A stretch of 42,438 nt of DNA from an uncultured Lachnospiraceae bacterium (GTDB lineage Bacteria > Bacillota > Clostridia > Lachnospirales > Lachnospiraceae). The notes beneath the pieces are model-generated. The model worked only from the letters and a program-made list of their open reading frames with translations, was not told where the DNA came from and ran no database searches. Each line of letters starts with the position of its first letter. The stretch's first letter is position 1. Of this stretch, positions 28,059 through 37,025 are shown piece after piece. The stretch lies in contig CAMWLV010000011.1 in assembly GCA_947175175.1 (NCBI GenBank), positions 1 through 42,438 of the forward strand. The letters are read 5' to 3'. Both the position numbers and the translations under genes were made by a program.

Positions 28059-29027
28059 ATGAAAAAAAAGAAAAGTGTAGTATTATTGGCAGCAGCTATG
28101 GCTGCTGCATTATTAAACGGCTGCCAGGGTGCAGATACTTCAGACGGTGCCAAAGTTTATTACACCGCGATAGAAAGTGGTGCCTATTATGAGGGATGGG
28201 CGGCTCAGCTGGAAGAGCAGGCGCTGATGCGGGGGTTAGTATTTGATGTAGGTTATGCGGAAAATTCTGTTGAGACGCAGGATGCCCAGATTAAAAATGC
28301 GGTTGAGCAGGGATGTGATGTGCTTTTGTGCGGACCAGTGTCTGCGGATATTGTGACAGAGCTGAAAGCTGCAGCCGAAGATACGCCGATCGTGTTTATC
28401 AACAATGCCCCAGATGATGGACAGTTAGAAAAGGACCGTTATGTTTATGTGGCATCGGATGAATATATGGCAGGGCAGTTTCAGGCAGAGTATATCCTGG
28501 ACAAGCTTGGAAATAAAAGTGAGATCAATATCGTGTTATTCAAAGGACCGAAGGGAGCTTCAGGTACCAATGGCAGGACAGACGGATTGAAGCGGACATT
28601 GAAGGCAAGCGGTAAAAAAGTTAACTATGTATTTGAGGATTATGCAAATTACAATGAGGACACTGCAAGGGAGCTGATGGAGCTCTTCTTAAAGACTGGA
28701 AGGCCGGTTGACTGTGTGGTGGCGAACAATGATGATATGGTGCTTGGCGCGGTTACAGCATGTGAGACAGCAGGGCTTAATACGGATTCCATCTTGTTTC
28801 TGGGAGTAGATGCCTCCGCAAACGGATGTCAGGCGATTATTGACGGAAGAATGGATTTTACTGTGTATCAGGCAATGTCGGACCAGATTGTCGCCGCGGT
28901 TGAGGCAGCAGAAAAGCTGGCAGCAGGGCAGTCGATCAAGGAGATTGAAGGCGCTGCGGAGGATGGAAAATATATTCTGATACCCTTTGAGAAGGTAGAT
29001 GCCGGAAATGTGGGGCAGTATAAGTAG
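28059..29027 (+). CDS. Orphan periplasmic-type sugar-binding lipoprotein
   Basis: Sugar-binding protein of the RbsB/MglB/XylF fold (Peripla_BP_4), 322 residues, with lipobox LLNGC (Cys22). Fold markers include the repeated alpha/beta pattern, [34 protein letters not shown] and [13 protein letters not shown]. Proteins of this type normally belong to an importer with ATPase and permease genes alongside. Here the next gene, 59 bases on, encodes a chemoreceptor, and no permease is near. It therefore probably works as a ligand-presenting protein for chemotaxis (as RbsB and MglB do for Trg) or for a remote permease. The ligand is unknown; small sugars released from beta-glucan are plausible. Confidence 0.85.
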   Translation: MKKKKSVVLLAAAMAAALLNGCQGADTSDGAKVYYTAIESGAYYEGWAAQLEEQALMRGLVFDVGYAENSVETQDAQIKNAVEQGCDVLLCGPVSADIVTELKAAAEDTPIVFINNAPDDGQLEKDRYVYVASDEYMAGQFQAEYILDKLGNKSEINIVLFKGPKGASGTNGRTDGLKRTLKASGKKVNYVFEDYANYNEDTARELMELFLKTGRPVDCVVANNDDMVLGAVTACETAGLNTDSILFLGVDASANGCQAIIDGRMDFTVYQAMSDQIVAAVEAAEKLAAGQSIKEIEGAAEDGKYILIPFEKVDAGNVGQYK

Positions 29028-29086
29028 TTTGTGGAGCCATTCGCAGAGGTGAAAGGTATAAGGATATAAAATCGGAGGTTAATCCT

Positions 29087-31585
29087 ATGGGAAAATTTAT
29101 TTCAATCAAAGCAAAACTGCTGGGTATCATACTGCCTGTGGTAATCGTGATTGTAATCGTGCTCGCCGGCTTGTCCTATTATGTATCAAAAAATGTGATC
29201 CAGTCGAATGCGGAAGAGCTTCTAAAGACTTCGGTGGAGAGCCAGGTTACCGCGATCGAGGCGTGGCTGAACCAAAATCTGACATCCTTTAATGTGCAGA
29301 AACAGGCGCTCGAATGGATGGCTTTTGATGAGGATCAGATGCAGACATATCTGGATGCCTATTGTGGATTTGACAGTAATTATTCGACGGGGATCTATGT
29401 GGCAGACATGGATGGCACGCTCTATGCAGGACAGGCAGTGGGAAGACCCGACAAAGATGTCGTGCTGCGGGAGCCGGATGAGAATGGGAATTATATCAAT
29501 AATGGCGGTTTTGATGCCGAGGATCTGACGGATGATAAGGATTGGCAGTTTTTTACGGCACTGGAAGGAGAGGCATCAGCGGAAATCCAGGATAACGGGA
29601 ATTTCATTCAGACAGCCAATGAAGGAACAGTAGATTACAGTATCCAGCTGGTACAGGCGGCTCTCCCAATCCAGAGACAGGGCGTATACAGAGTCAGCTT
29701 TGACGCATATGCGGAAGCCGGCAGAACGATGCTTGCGAGTATAACGGCGCCAGATCGGGAGTATAAGCGCTATCTGGAAGACCAGACGGTTAATCTGACA
29801 ACGACAAAGCAGACTTATACATATGAGTTTACCATGACAGATAATGATGATGCAAACGGACGCATCGATTTCAATCTTGGAGCGGCAGGCTCGACAGCAG
29901 GGATCTGGATCGGCAATGTGTCGGTTGTGAAAACAGGTGAATCATCTTCCGCAGGAAGTGGAGCGGGAAAATCCACAATCGATGTGACACAGACAGAGTG
30001 GTTTCAGGAGGGGCTTGGCAGGGTTAACATGGGATTTACGAATGCCTATACGAATGCAAACGGAGAACAGGTAATCAGTGCATGCGGTATGCTGAGGACT
30101 TATTCTGATGATGTACGGGTGCTTTCGGTAGATTTATCTTTGGATAAAGTCAGTGTCTATGTAAACAGTTTTATTAAAATGGATGGTGCGGAAGCATTTT
30201 TGGTAAATGCGGATGATAATACGATTTTGGCATCCCGTGATACAAGTCTGATTTCCAGGAAGTTGAATGAGCTGAATGATGATTTTATGCAGGCTGTAGG
30301 AGACAAGATCTCGCAGAATGAACTTGATGTGGTTGAAATCAGTGGAAACATGTCAGTCTTTGAAAAGATAGATGGAACAGAGTGGGTGCTTGTATCCTAT
30401 ATTCCTACTAAGACGATTTACAGCGATCTGAATAATATTAGAAATATCATGATCATTTTTGGCGTGATTTCGGTCGTTGTACTGACAATTCTGATCGAGA
30501 GGATCGTGCACATTATGATTCGACCAGTCAAAAAACTGACGGAGGTCATTACGGCGATGACAGATGGAGATTTTACAGTGCACAGCCAGTCAGCAGGCAA
30601 TGATGAAATTGGTGTGATGAGTCGGTGTGTGGAGAAGTTTATTACGACAATGTGCGGGATGATTTCTTCCATCAATGGCGTTTCTGGCACACTTCATCAC
30701 CAGGCGGATGAGAGCAAGGATATATCTGGTCAGATGTTTGACGCTTCCAAACAGCAGAATTACTCTATGAAAGAGCTTAATAGAACAGTTGAGGAGCTTT
30801 CCATTTCCGTAAACGGGATTGCACAGAGTGCAACAAAACTCGCAACACTTGTGGAGGAAACTAAGAGTGATGGTGAAGATGTCAACGTCAAGATGAACGA
30901 TACCGTTGATGTCTCCCAGAAAGGCAAGGAGGCAATGCAGGATATCAGCAGGGCAATGCAGGATATCAACAGCTCTGTGACGAAACTGCAGAGTGCGATT
31001 GATAAAGTTGGAAACGCCTCGGAAGAGATCAGTAATATCACCAAGACCATCAGCGATATTGCGGATGAAACAAATCTGCTGTCCCTGAATGCATCCATTG
31101 AGGCGGCACGCGCAGGTGCGGCAGGGAGAGGGTTTGCTGTCGTGGCGGTAGAGGTCGGCAAACTGGCACAGACCAGCGCAGAATCTGTTCAGGATATTGA
31201 TAATCTGATTGGAGAGATTAAGGCGTTGATCGGCGATGTTGTCGATCAGGCAAACGACAGTGTGAGCAATATCAACAGCAGTAATGTGCTGATCGGTAAT
31301 GCAGTAGAGACATTTGACGTTATTTTTGATAATGTTGTCTCGGTTGGGAATCTGGTACAGCAGATGATACAGAAAGTAGATCAGGTAGAAAATGTGGCAC
31401 AGGATGTTGCTGCCATTTCTGAAGAGCAGGCAGCAAGTTCGCAGGAAATACTTGCCTCTTCAGATATTCTGGTAGAGCAGGCCGACAGTCTGATGGCACA
31501 CAGTGAAAATGTGGCAAAGGAATCAGTTGAACTGACAAGTTCAGCCCAGGAACTGTCAACGCAGATAGGAGCTTTTAGAATCTAA
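29087..31585 (+). CDS. Chemoreceptor with a carbohydrate-binding module inserted in its dCache sensor
   Basis: Methyl-accepting chemotaxis protein, 832 residues. TM1 is about residues 9-31, TM2 about 455-475, then HAMP and the signalling domain with tip [20 protein letters not shown] near 664-683. The extracellular part is a dCache_1 sensor (helix from residue 35; [14 protein letters not shown] around 105; TEWFQEGL and [14 protein letters not shown] after 300). It is interrupted at residues about 125-285 by a CBM4/9-like jelly roll ([18 protein letters not shown] to NVSVVKTGE). That insert aligns to the first binding module of the GH16 enzyme at 34607 with about 110 of 161 positions identical by hand count. 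CGGAGGT precedes ATG 29087. It is co-directional with the binding protein upstream and a GH94 gene 34 bases downstream. Confidence 0.9.
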   Translation: MGKFISIKAKLLGIILPVVIVIVIVLAGLSYYVSKNVIQSNAEELLKTSVESQVTAIEAWLNQNLTSFNVQKQALEWMAFDEDQMQTYLDAYCGFDSNYSTGIYVADMDGTLYAGQAVGRPDKDVVLREPDENGNYINNGGFDAEDLTDDKDWQFFTALEGEASAEIQDNGNFIQTANEGTVDYSIQLVQAALPIQRQGVYRVSFDAYAEAGRTMLASITAPDREYKRYLEDQTVNLTTTKQTYTYEFTMTDNDDANGRIDFNLGAAGSTAGIWIGNVSVVKTGESSSAGSGAGKSTIDVTQTEWFQEGLGRVNMGFTNAYTNANGEQVISACGMLRTYSDDVRVLSVDLSLDKVSVYVNSFIKMDGAEAFLVNADDNTILASRDTSLISRKLNELNDDFMQAVGDKISQNELDVVEISGNMSVFEKIDGTEWVLVSYIPTKTIYSDLNNIRNIMIIFGVISVVVLTILIERIVHIMIRPVKKLTEVITAMTDGDFTVHSQSAGNDEIGVMSRCVEKFITTMCGMISSINGVSGTLHHQADESKDISGQMFDASKQQNYSMKELNRTVEELSISVNGIAQSATKLATLVEETKSDGEDVNVKMNDTVDVSQKGKEAMQDISRAMQDINSSVTKLQSAIDKVGNASEEISNITKTISDIADETNLLSLNASIEAARAGAAGRGFAVVAVEVGKLAQTSAESVQDIDNLIGEIKALIGDVVDQANDSVSNINSSNVLIGNAVETFDVIFDNVVSVGNLVQQMIQKVDQVENVAQDVAAISEEQAASSQEILASSDILVEQADSLMAHSENVAKESVELTSSAQELSTQIGAFRI

Positions 31586-31619
31586 GATTATAAAAATATT
31601 TCATATAGGGGGTAACAAG

Positions 31620-34325
31620 ATGGAAGCAATACATTTTTTAGACAATGATGGAACATTTTCTATTGAGCAGCCGGAAAATTACAGCTATCTTTATTTTCCG
31701 ATTGCAGGGGAAAAGGGGCTAAAGAGTTCGATTACACCGAATCTGGGTGGTGACAGTAAGCTCAATCAGGAAGCTTTTCTGTTAGAACCCGTAAGTTCAG
31801 AGAATCTGCACAATAACAGGTCAACAAGGAATTTCTGGTGCATTGTGGAGAATACCGGGTGCTGGTCTGTTACAGGGGCATCAGCGGAGGCAGAAAATCA
31901 GAAATTTACCAAAGAACAGGATACCAGCACTTTGATTGCAGGACTGATGCAGCAGACGGTGAAGAGAAAATCTGATACCTATAAACTGGAAGCGGAAATT
32001 ACATCTTTTGTCCCAGTGGATGAAAATGTAGAAATTATGAAGGTGCGTATTCGCAATACGGCGGGGACAGCACAGAAGATCACGCCGATTGCAGCCGTTC
32101 CGATTTATGGAAGAAGCGCTGATAATATCAGAGACCACAGAAATGTTACTTCTATGCTGCATAGGATTCATACGCAGAATTATGGTATCACAGTAAAACC
32201 GACCATGTCTTTTGACGAAAAGGGGCATCGGAGAAATCATCTGATCTATTTTGTGTCAGGAGCTGCAGGGGATGGCGTAGAGCCGGTTTCATTTTATCCT
32301 ACAGTAGATGCTTTTATCGGGGAAGGCGGGACTTTCACACATCCGGAAGCAGTATACAAAAACAAAGAGGGCATGTCTGCAGGAATGGAAATCGCCGGAA
32401 AAGAGGCGATGGGCGGTATCCGGTTTGAAAAGGTAACACTAGAGCCGGACGCGGCTGTGGAATATGTGATCGTCATGGGAATTGCGGATCAGGAAGAGGA
32501 GATCGAAAGGATTATTGCAAAATATGATTCCCCTGCCAAAGCGGAGCAGGCGCTTGACAGAGTGAAGGAATACTGGCAGGAGAAAGTGAATGTCAAGTAT
32601 CATACAGGTGACAGGCGTTTTGACCTCTTCATGCGGTGGGTAAGTTTCCAGCCGTTTTTGAGACGTCTCTATGGATGCTCTTTCCTGCCGCATCATGACT
32701 ATGGCAGAGGTGGACGAGGATGGAGAGATCTGTGGCAGGATTGTCTGTCTCTTCTGTTAATGGATCCGGGCGATGTACGTCAGATGGTAGTCAGCAACTA
32801 TGGCGGGGTACGGATTGACGGAACCAATGCCACGATTATAGGGACGAAACAGGGAGAATTCATTGCTGACAGGAATGGAATCAGCCGCGTCTGGATGGAT
32901 CATGCTGTCTGGCCGTTTATGACAACAAAGCTCTATCTTGACCAGACTGGGGATTTGGAGATCCTTCTGGAGAAGGTAAACTATTTTAAAGACGCACAGG
33001 CGGGACGCGGAACGGATATCGACAATGCATGGGATGATGCATACGGCATGTGGCAGAAGACAGCCGAGGGCAGCGTATATGGCGGAACGATCCTGGAACA
33101 TCTCCTGATAGAGCATCTGTGTGCTTTCTATGAAGTTGGGGAACACAATGAGATGCGGCTTCGCGGAGCAGACTGGAATGATGCGCTGGATATGGCGGCG
33201 GATCATGGTGAGAGTGTGGCATTTACCTGTGCCTATGCAGGAAATCTAAAGCAGCTTGCAGACTGTCTTGGTCTTCTGCAGGACAGATTATCCTGCACGG
33301 AGATTGAACTTTTGGAAGAAATTGAGGTTCTGCTCAAAGATGATATGAAACTGTATGAAGATATTGAGGCAAAGCAGGCACTTCTAAAAGAATATACAGG
33401 TATGTGCAGACATGATATCAGCGGGAAGAAAATCAAGGTATCAATTGACAGCCTGATTGAAAACCTGACTCATAAAGCGGATTGGATTATGGAACACATT
33501 CGTAAGACAGAGTGGCTTCAGGGAGAGAATGGGGAAGGATGGTTTAACAGCTATTACGATAATCATAAAAATGCAGTGGAGGGCATTTCAGAAAAGGGTG
33601 TCCGGATGATGCTGACCGGACAGGTATTTGCCATTATGAGCGGAACTGCGACAGATGACCAGATAAGTCAGGTTTGTAAGAGCGCAGACCACTATCTGTA
33701 TGATGCTGCCGTTGGCGGGTATCGGCTGAACACAGATTTCAAGGAGCTCAAGTTTGATATGGGAAGAATGTTTGGATTTGCCTATGGAGAGAAGGAAAAC
33801 GGAGCTGTATTTTCCCATATGACGGTAATGTATGCAAATGCACTCTATAAAAGAGGATATGCAAAAGAGGGATATAAAGCGCTTCAGACACTGGCTGATA
33901 CAGCTCTTAATTTTGGCACAAGCAAAATATATCCTGGTATTCCTGAATATTTCAACAGTGAAGGACGGGGACTGTATCACTATCTGACGGGTGCGGCAAG
34001 CTGGTATATGATGACTATGATAACAGAAGTATTTGGAGTTCGCGGGGAAGCAGGGGACCTGGTGATCAGGCCGAAACTGCTGAAAAAACAATTTGATGAA
34101 AGCAGAACAGCTTCTATCAGATCGTATTTTGCAGGAAAAGAGTTTGAGGTGGTTTTCAAAAATACAGAAGGGCTGGAATATGGCGCGTATAAAATCGGTG
34201 CAGCGAACTGCGACGGCGAATCACTTCAGATCGTTGACGGGAAGCATGTTTTGATTGGCAGAGAGTGCGTAAAGTCTATGGATGAGAATCTGCACAAAAT
34301 CATACTGGAGCTGGTTTCTGTTTAA
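31620..34325 (+). CDS. GH94 beta-glucoside phosphorylase, probably laminaribiose phosphorylase
   Basis: Cytoplasmic inverting phosphorylase, 901 residues, converting a beta-linked gluco-disaccharide plus phosphate to glucose 1-phosphate and glucose. GH94 features: an N-terminal beta-sandwich (SYLYFPIAGEKGLKSSITPN), an (alpha/alpha)6 barrel with the catalytic Asp in RGADWNDALD (residues about 516-525), and GRGGRGWRDLWQDCL. Known laminaribiose phosphorylases are close to 900 residues, cellobiose phosphorylases near 810, and cellodextrin or beta-1,2-oligoglucan enzymes longer. Length, the LHNNRSTRNFW stretch and the GH16 neighbour favour beta-1,3 specificity. The family is sure; the substrate is inference. 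It follows the chemoreceptor by 34 bases. Confidence 0.82.
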   Translation: MEAIHFLDNDGTFSIEQPENYSYLYFPIAGEKGLKSSITPNLGGDSKLNQEAFLLEPVSSENLHNNRSTRNFWCIVENTGCWSVTGASAEAENQKFTKEQDTSTLIAGLMQQTVKRKSDTYKLEAEITSFVPVDENVEIMKVRIRNTAGTAQKITPIAAVPIYGRSADNIRDHRNVTSMLHRIHTQNYGITVKPTMSFDEKGHRRNHLIYFVSGAAGDGVEPVSFYPTVDAFIGEGGTFTHPEAVYKNKEGMSAGMEIAGKEAMGGIRFEKVTLEPDAAVEYVIVMGIADQEEEIERIIAKYDSPAKAEQALDRVKEYWQEKVNVKYHTGDRRFDLFMRWVSFQPFLRRLYGCSFLPHHDYGRGGRGWRDLWQDCLSLLLMDPGDVRQMVVSNYGGVRIDGTNATIIGTKQGEFIADRNGISRVWMDHAVWPFMTTKLYLDQTGDLEILLEKVNYFKDAQAGRGTDIDNAWDDAYGMWQKTAEGSVYGGTILEHLLIEHLCAFYEVGEHNEMRLRGADWNDALDMAADHGESVAFTCAYAGNLKQLADCLGLLQDRLSCTEIELLEEIEVLLKDDMKLYEDIEAKQALLKEYTGMCRHDISGKKIKVSIDSLIENLTHKADWIMEHIRKTEWLQGENGEGWFNSYYDNHKNAVEGISEKGVRMMLTGQVFAIMSGTATDDQISQVCKSADHYLYDAAVGGYRLNTDFKELKFDMGRMFGFAYGEKENGAVFSHMTVMYANALYKRGYAKEGYKALQTLADTALNFGTSKIYPGIPEYFNSEGRGLYHYLTGAASWYMMTMITEVFGVRGEAGDLVIRPKLLKKQFDESRTASIRSYFAGKEFEVVFKNTEGLEYGAYKIGAANCDGESLQIVDGKHVLIGRECVKSMDENLHKIILELVSV

Positions 34326-34342
34326 AACGCAGAAACCAGCTC
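34308..34342 (+). terminator. Hairpin at the end of the sensor/phosphorylase operon
   Basis: A perfect 13-bp stem (GAGCTGGTTTCTG, 34308-34320, complement 34330-34342) encloses a 9-base loop that contains the stop codon of the GH94 gene. No T-run follows, so it may be a 3'-stabilising or factor-dependent end. Confidence 0.6.
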
Positions 34343-34373
34343 TAGCTGGCTGCAGGACCAGAAATATAGACTG

Positions 34374-34460
34374 TTACCATGAAGTGCGGTAATAGTGGTT
34401 GCGGTATTTTTTGGGTGTCACGCCGACAAGTTTCCGAAAGGTCTGGACATATTGATATCC
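34374..34460 (-). pseudogene. AraC-family regulator C-terminal remnant
   Basis: On the minus strand the last 28 codons before a stop at 34374 read YVQTFRKLVGVTPKKYRNHY. This is the end of an AraC/XylS helix-turn-helix domain (F-K-x-x-G-x-TP-x-x-YR pattern). Upstream in that frame the sequence turns AT-rich and non-homologous, so only the tail of a once divergent regulator survives, between the phosphorylase and the glucanase. Confidence 0.6.
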
Positions 34461-34606
34461 TTCCATTTTATGAATAATATGTATTTTGATTATTATATCA
34501 TGAATCTGATATTTTTGTACATAACTTTGTATATTAAAATTAGATATAATCATATAATTGATAATCATAATGAGAATATTATAGAAAAATGGTAAGGAGA
34601 TATGAT

Positions 34607-36994
34607 ATGAAAAGAGACTTGCGGAAAAGCGTAACGACGGTTCTTGCGGCAGGATCTGTGATACCGTTTATTATGTCTTGTGGCAGCAATGAAGACCAAG
34701 TGGCTGTGAATACGGAGACGCCTGAAATCATATTATCAGAAGAAGATAGTGCGAATCCGGATAATCTGGAAGTGGATGCCTTGGAAGAAGGTCATGAAGG
34801 CTATCGCCTGATCTGGGAAGATCAGTTTGACGGGGATTCGTTGAATATGGACGACTGGAATATAGAGACACATGAGCCGGGATGGGTGAACAGTGAGCTG
34901 CAGGCATATGTGGACTCCACTGATAATATCTATATCGAAGACGGAAATCTGGTACTGAAACCGATCGAGACAGTAAACGGGGACGGAACAAAATCCTATA
35001 CATCAGGGCGGGTGAATACGCAGAACAAACATGACTTCAAGTATGGACTGTTTGAGGCGAAGGTGAAGGTTCCGGAAGGACAGGGATTTCTGCCGGCATT
35101 CTGGATGATGCCCACGAGTGAAAATCTCTATGGACAATGGCCAAGATGCGGTGAGATTGACATTATGGAAGTTATGGGACAGGCAACGGACACTTCCTAT
35201 GGAACAATCCATTTTGGCAATCCGCATAGCGAAAGCCAGGGGACTTATGTGCTGGAAGAGGGCAGCTTTTCCGAGGATTATCACATTTTCAGTGTTGAAT
35301 GGGAACCGGGAAAGATTGACTGGTATGTAGACGGCAATCTGATTCATACGGAAAGTGACTGGTATTCCATAACAGAAGGGCAGGGAGAGATTACTTATCC
35401 GGCTCCGTTTGACCAGCCGTTTTATATCATTCTGAATCTGGCTGTAGGCGGCAGCTGGGTGGGAAATCCGGATGCGACCACAGACATTAAAAATGCGGAA
35501 TACAGAATTGACTATGTAAGAGCATATCAGAAGGACAGTTATGACGAGAATGTAGAAAAGCCGGTGAAGGAGGTTGTTTACCGGGAGCCGGATGAGAATG
35601 GAAATTATATCCATAATGGTAGTTTTGCGGATTCTGAAGAGCTGACGGATGAGAAGGACTGGATCTTCCTTACAGCTCTCGGCGGAGAGGCATCTGCTGA
35701 AATCAAAGACAATGAGATTTTCATAGACACAACAAAGGAAGGAACAGAAGATTACAGTGTGCAGCTGGTACAGCCGGGGATTCCGGTAAAAAAGGGAGGC
35801 ACCTATCTGGTCAGCTTTGATGCTTATGCGGATGCGGACAGAATGATGAAAGTAGGTGTATCGGCGCCAGATCGTAACTGGATCCGTTATCTGGAAGATA
35901 CGCAGGTGGATCTGACAACCGCAAAGCAGACGTTTACCTATGAATTTGTCATGACGGACGACGATGATGCGAATGGCCGTTTGGAATATAATATGGGTGC
36001 AGATGGTTCCACGGCGGGCATTCATATCAGTAATGTGTCAGTAGTCAAGACGGGTGAGGAGGAACTTGGCGATGATGGGAAGACTGTTCTGGCAGATGGA
36101 AATTATGTCTATAACGGAAGTTTCCAGGAGGGCGCAGGCCGTCTGGGATATTGGGAGATAACAGCGCCGGACAGCGCAGAAGTGACTGTGACCAATGAAG
36201 ATAATATCAGGAAACTAAAAGTGACGGTTCCAGAAGGGATTACAGAGGAAAATCCGGTAGTGGTCTTCCAGGAAGGACTTGCTTTGTCAGTGGGTGACTA
36301 CGCAGTGAGCAATCTTGCCGAGGGGGAAGCCGGGAAGCAGATTAAAGTAATCGTGGCAGGACAGGAGTTTGAAGAGGAACTGACAGGAAAGGAGCAGAGC
36401 TTTAGCCACAAGCTTAGCATTGACAGCAAAGGAACGCCGGACGATGCGGGCATTGCACTGGTGTTTAGCGAACCAGGAGTGTTTTACGTGGATGATGTGC
36501 GTGTGGTCGAGGACGTACTGATCAAGAATGGCAGCTTTAATGCGGGATTTGCAGGTTATGAGGTTTACGCCTACACGGCCTCTGATGTTGAATATGTGGT
36601 GGACAGCCTAAATGAAGATAACGCAGCGGATTTTACGATCAGCAGTACAGGAGATGAAGCATGGAAGATCCAGTTGAAGCAGAATAATATCGAGTTGGAG
36701 AAGGGGCAGCGGTATCGCCTTTCCCTGAAGGCAAAGTCAGATATGGACAGAAAGATTATGTTTGCGATTCAAAGAGATGGAACGGATGATGATGATTGGA
36801 CGCCTTATTCAGGGGAAGCGGTCGTTGAGCTGGGCAGTGATTATCAGACTTATGAAATTGAGTTTCAGATGAATGGTGAGACAGACATGAAATCTGTGCT
36901 GAGTATTTCCATGGGTGCAGTTGACGGAACGCAGATTAATCAGAAGCACCGTATATGCATTGATAATATTAATCTGGAAAAGATTGATAATTAA
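34607..36994 (+). CDS. Lipid-anchored GH16 beta-glucanase with three binding-like modules
   Basis: Extracellular endo-beta-glucanase of the laminarinase/licheninase type, 795 residues. Start ATG 34607 follows TAAGGAGA; an in-frame ATG at 34589 lies before that ribosome site and is rejected. The signal peptide ends in a lipobox (FIMSC, Cys25), so the enzyme should be held on the cell surface. GH16 domain about residues 60-310, with the catalytic EIDIME (Glu183, Asp185, Glu188) preceded by LYGQWPRCG, typical of beta-1,3-glucanases. C-terminal modules: CBM4/9-like A about 323-485, a divergent B about 496-634, and C about 637-795. Module A is about two-thirds identical to the insert in the chemoreceptor at 29087. 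The product would feed the two phosphorylases on either side. Confidence 0.9.
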   Translation: MKRDLRKSVTTVLAAGSVIPFIMSCGSNEDQVAVNTETPEIILSEEDSANPDNLEVDALEEGHEGYRLIWEDQFDGDSLNMDDWNIETHEPGWVNSELQAYVDSTDNIYIEDGNLVLKPIETVNGDGTKSYTSGRVNTQNKHDFKYGLFEAKVKVPEGQGFLPAFWMMPTSENLYGQWPRCGEIDIMEVMGQATDTSYGTIHFGNPHSESQGTYVLEEGSFSEDYHIFSVEWEPGKIDWYVDGNLIHTESDWYSITEGQGEITYPAPFDQPFYIILNLAVGGSWVGNPDATTDIKNAEYRIDYVRAYQKDSYDENVEKPVKEVVYREPDENGNYIHNGSFADSEELTDEKDWIFLTALGGEASAEIKDNEIFIDTTKEGTEDYSVQLVQPGIPVKKGGTYLVSFDAYADADRMMKVGVSAPDRNWIRYLEDTQVDLTTAKQTFTYEFVMTDDDDANGRLEYNMGADGSTAGIHISNVSVVKTGEEELGDDGKTVLADGNYVYNGSFQEGAGRLGYWEITAPDSAEVTVTNEDNIRKLKVTVPEGITEENPVVVFQEGLALSVGDYAVSNLAEGEAGKQIKVIVAGQEFEEELTGKEQSFSHKLSIDSKGTPDDAGIALVFSEPGVFYVDDVRVVEDVLIKNGSFNAGFAGYEVYAYTASDVEYVVDSLNEDNAADFTISSTGDEAWKIQLKQNNIELEKGQRYRLSLKAKSDMDRKIMFAIQRDGTDDDDWTPYSGEAVVELGSDYQTYEIEFQMNGETDMKSVLSISMGAVDGTQINQKHRICIDNINLEKIDN

Positions 36995-37025
36995 ATCTAA
37001 GATAATGATATAAAGGAGGACGAAT

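Noticed and set aside
35003..36025. 340-codon open frame on the minus strand
   Set aside because: It lies wholly opposite the GH16 gene, has no domain resemblance and cysteine/isoleucine-rich composition typical of an antisense shadow.
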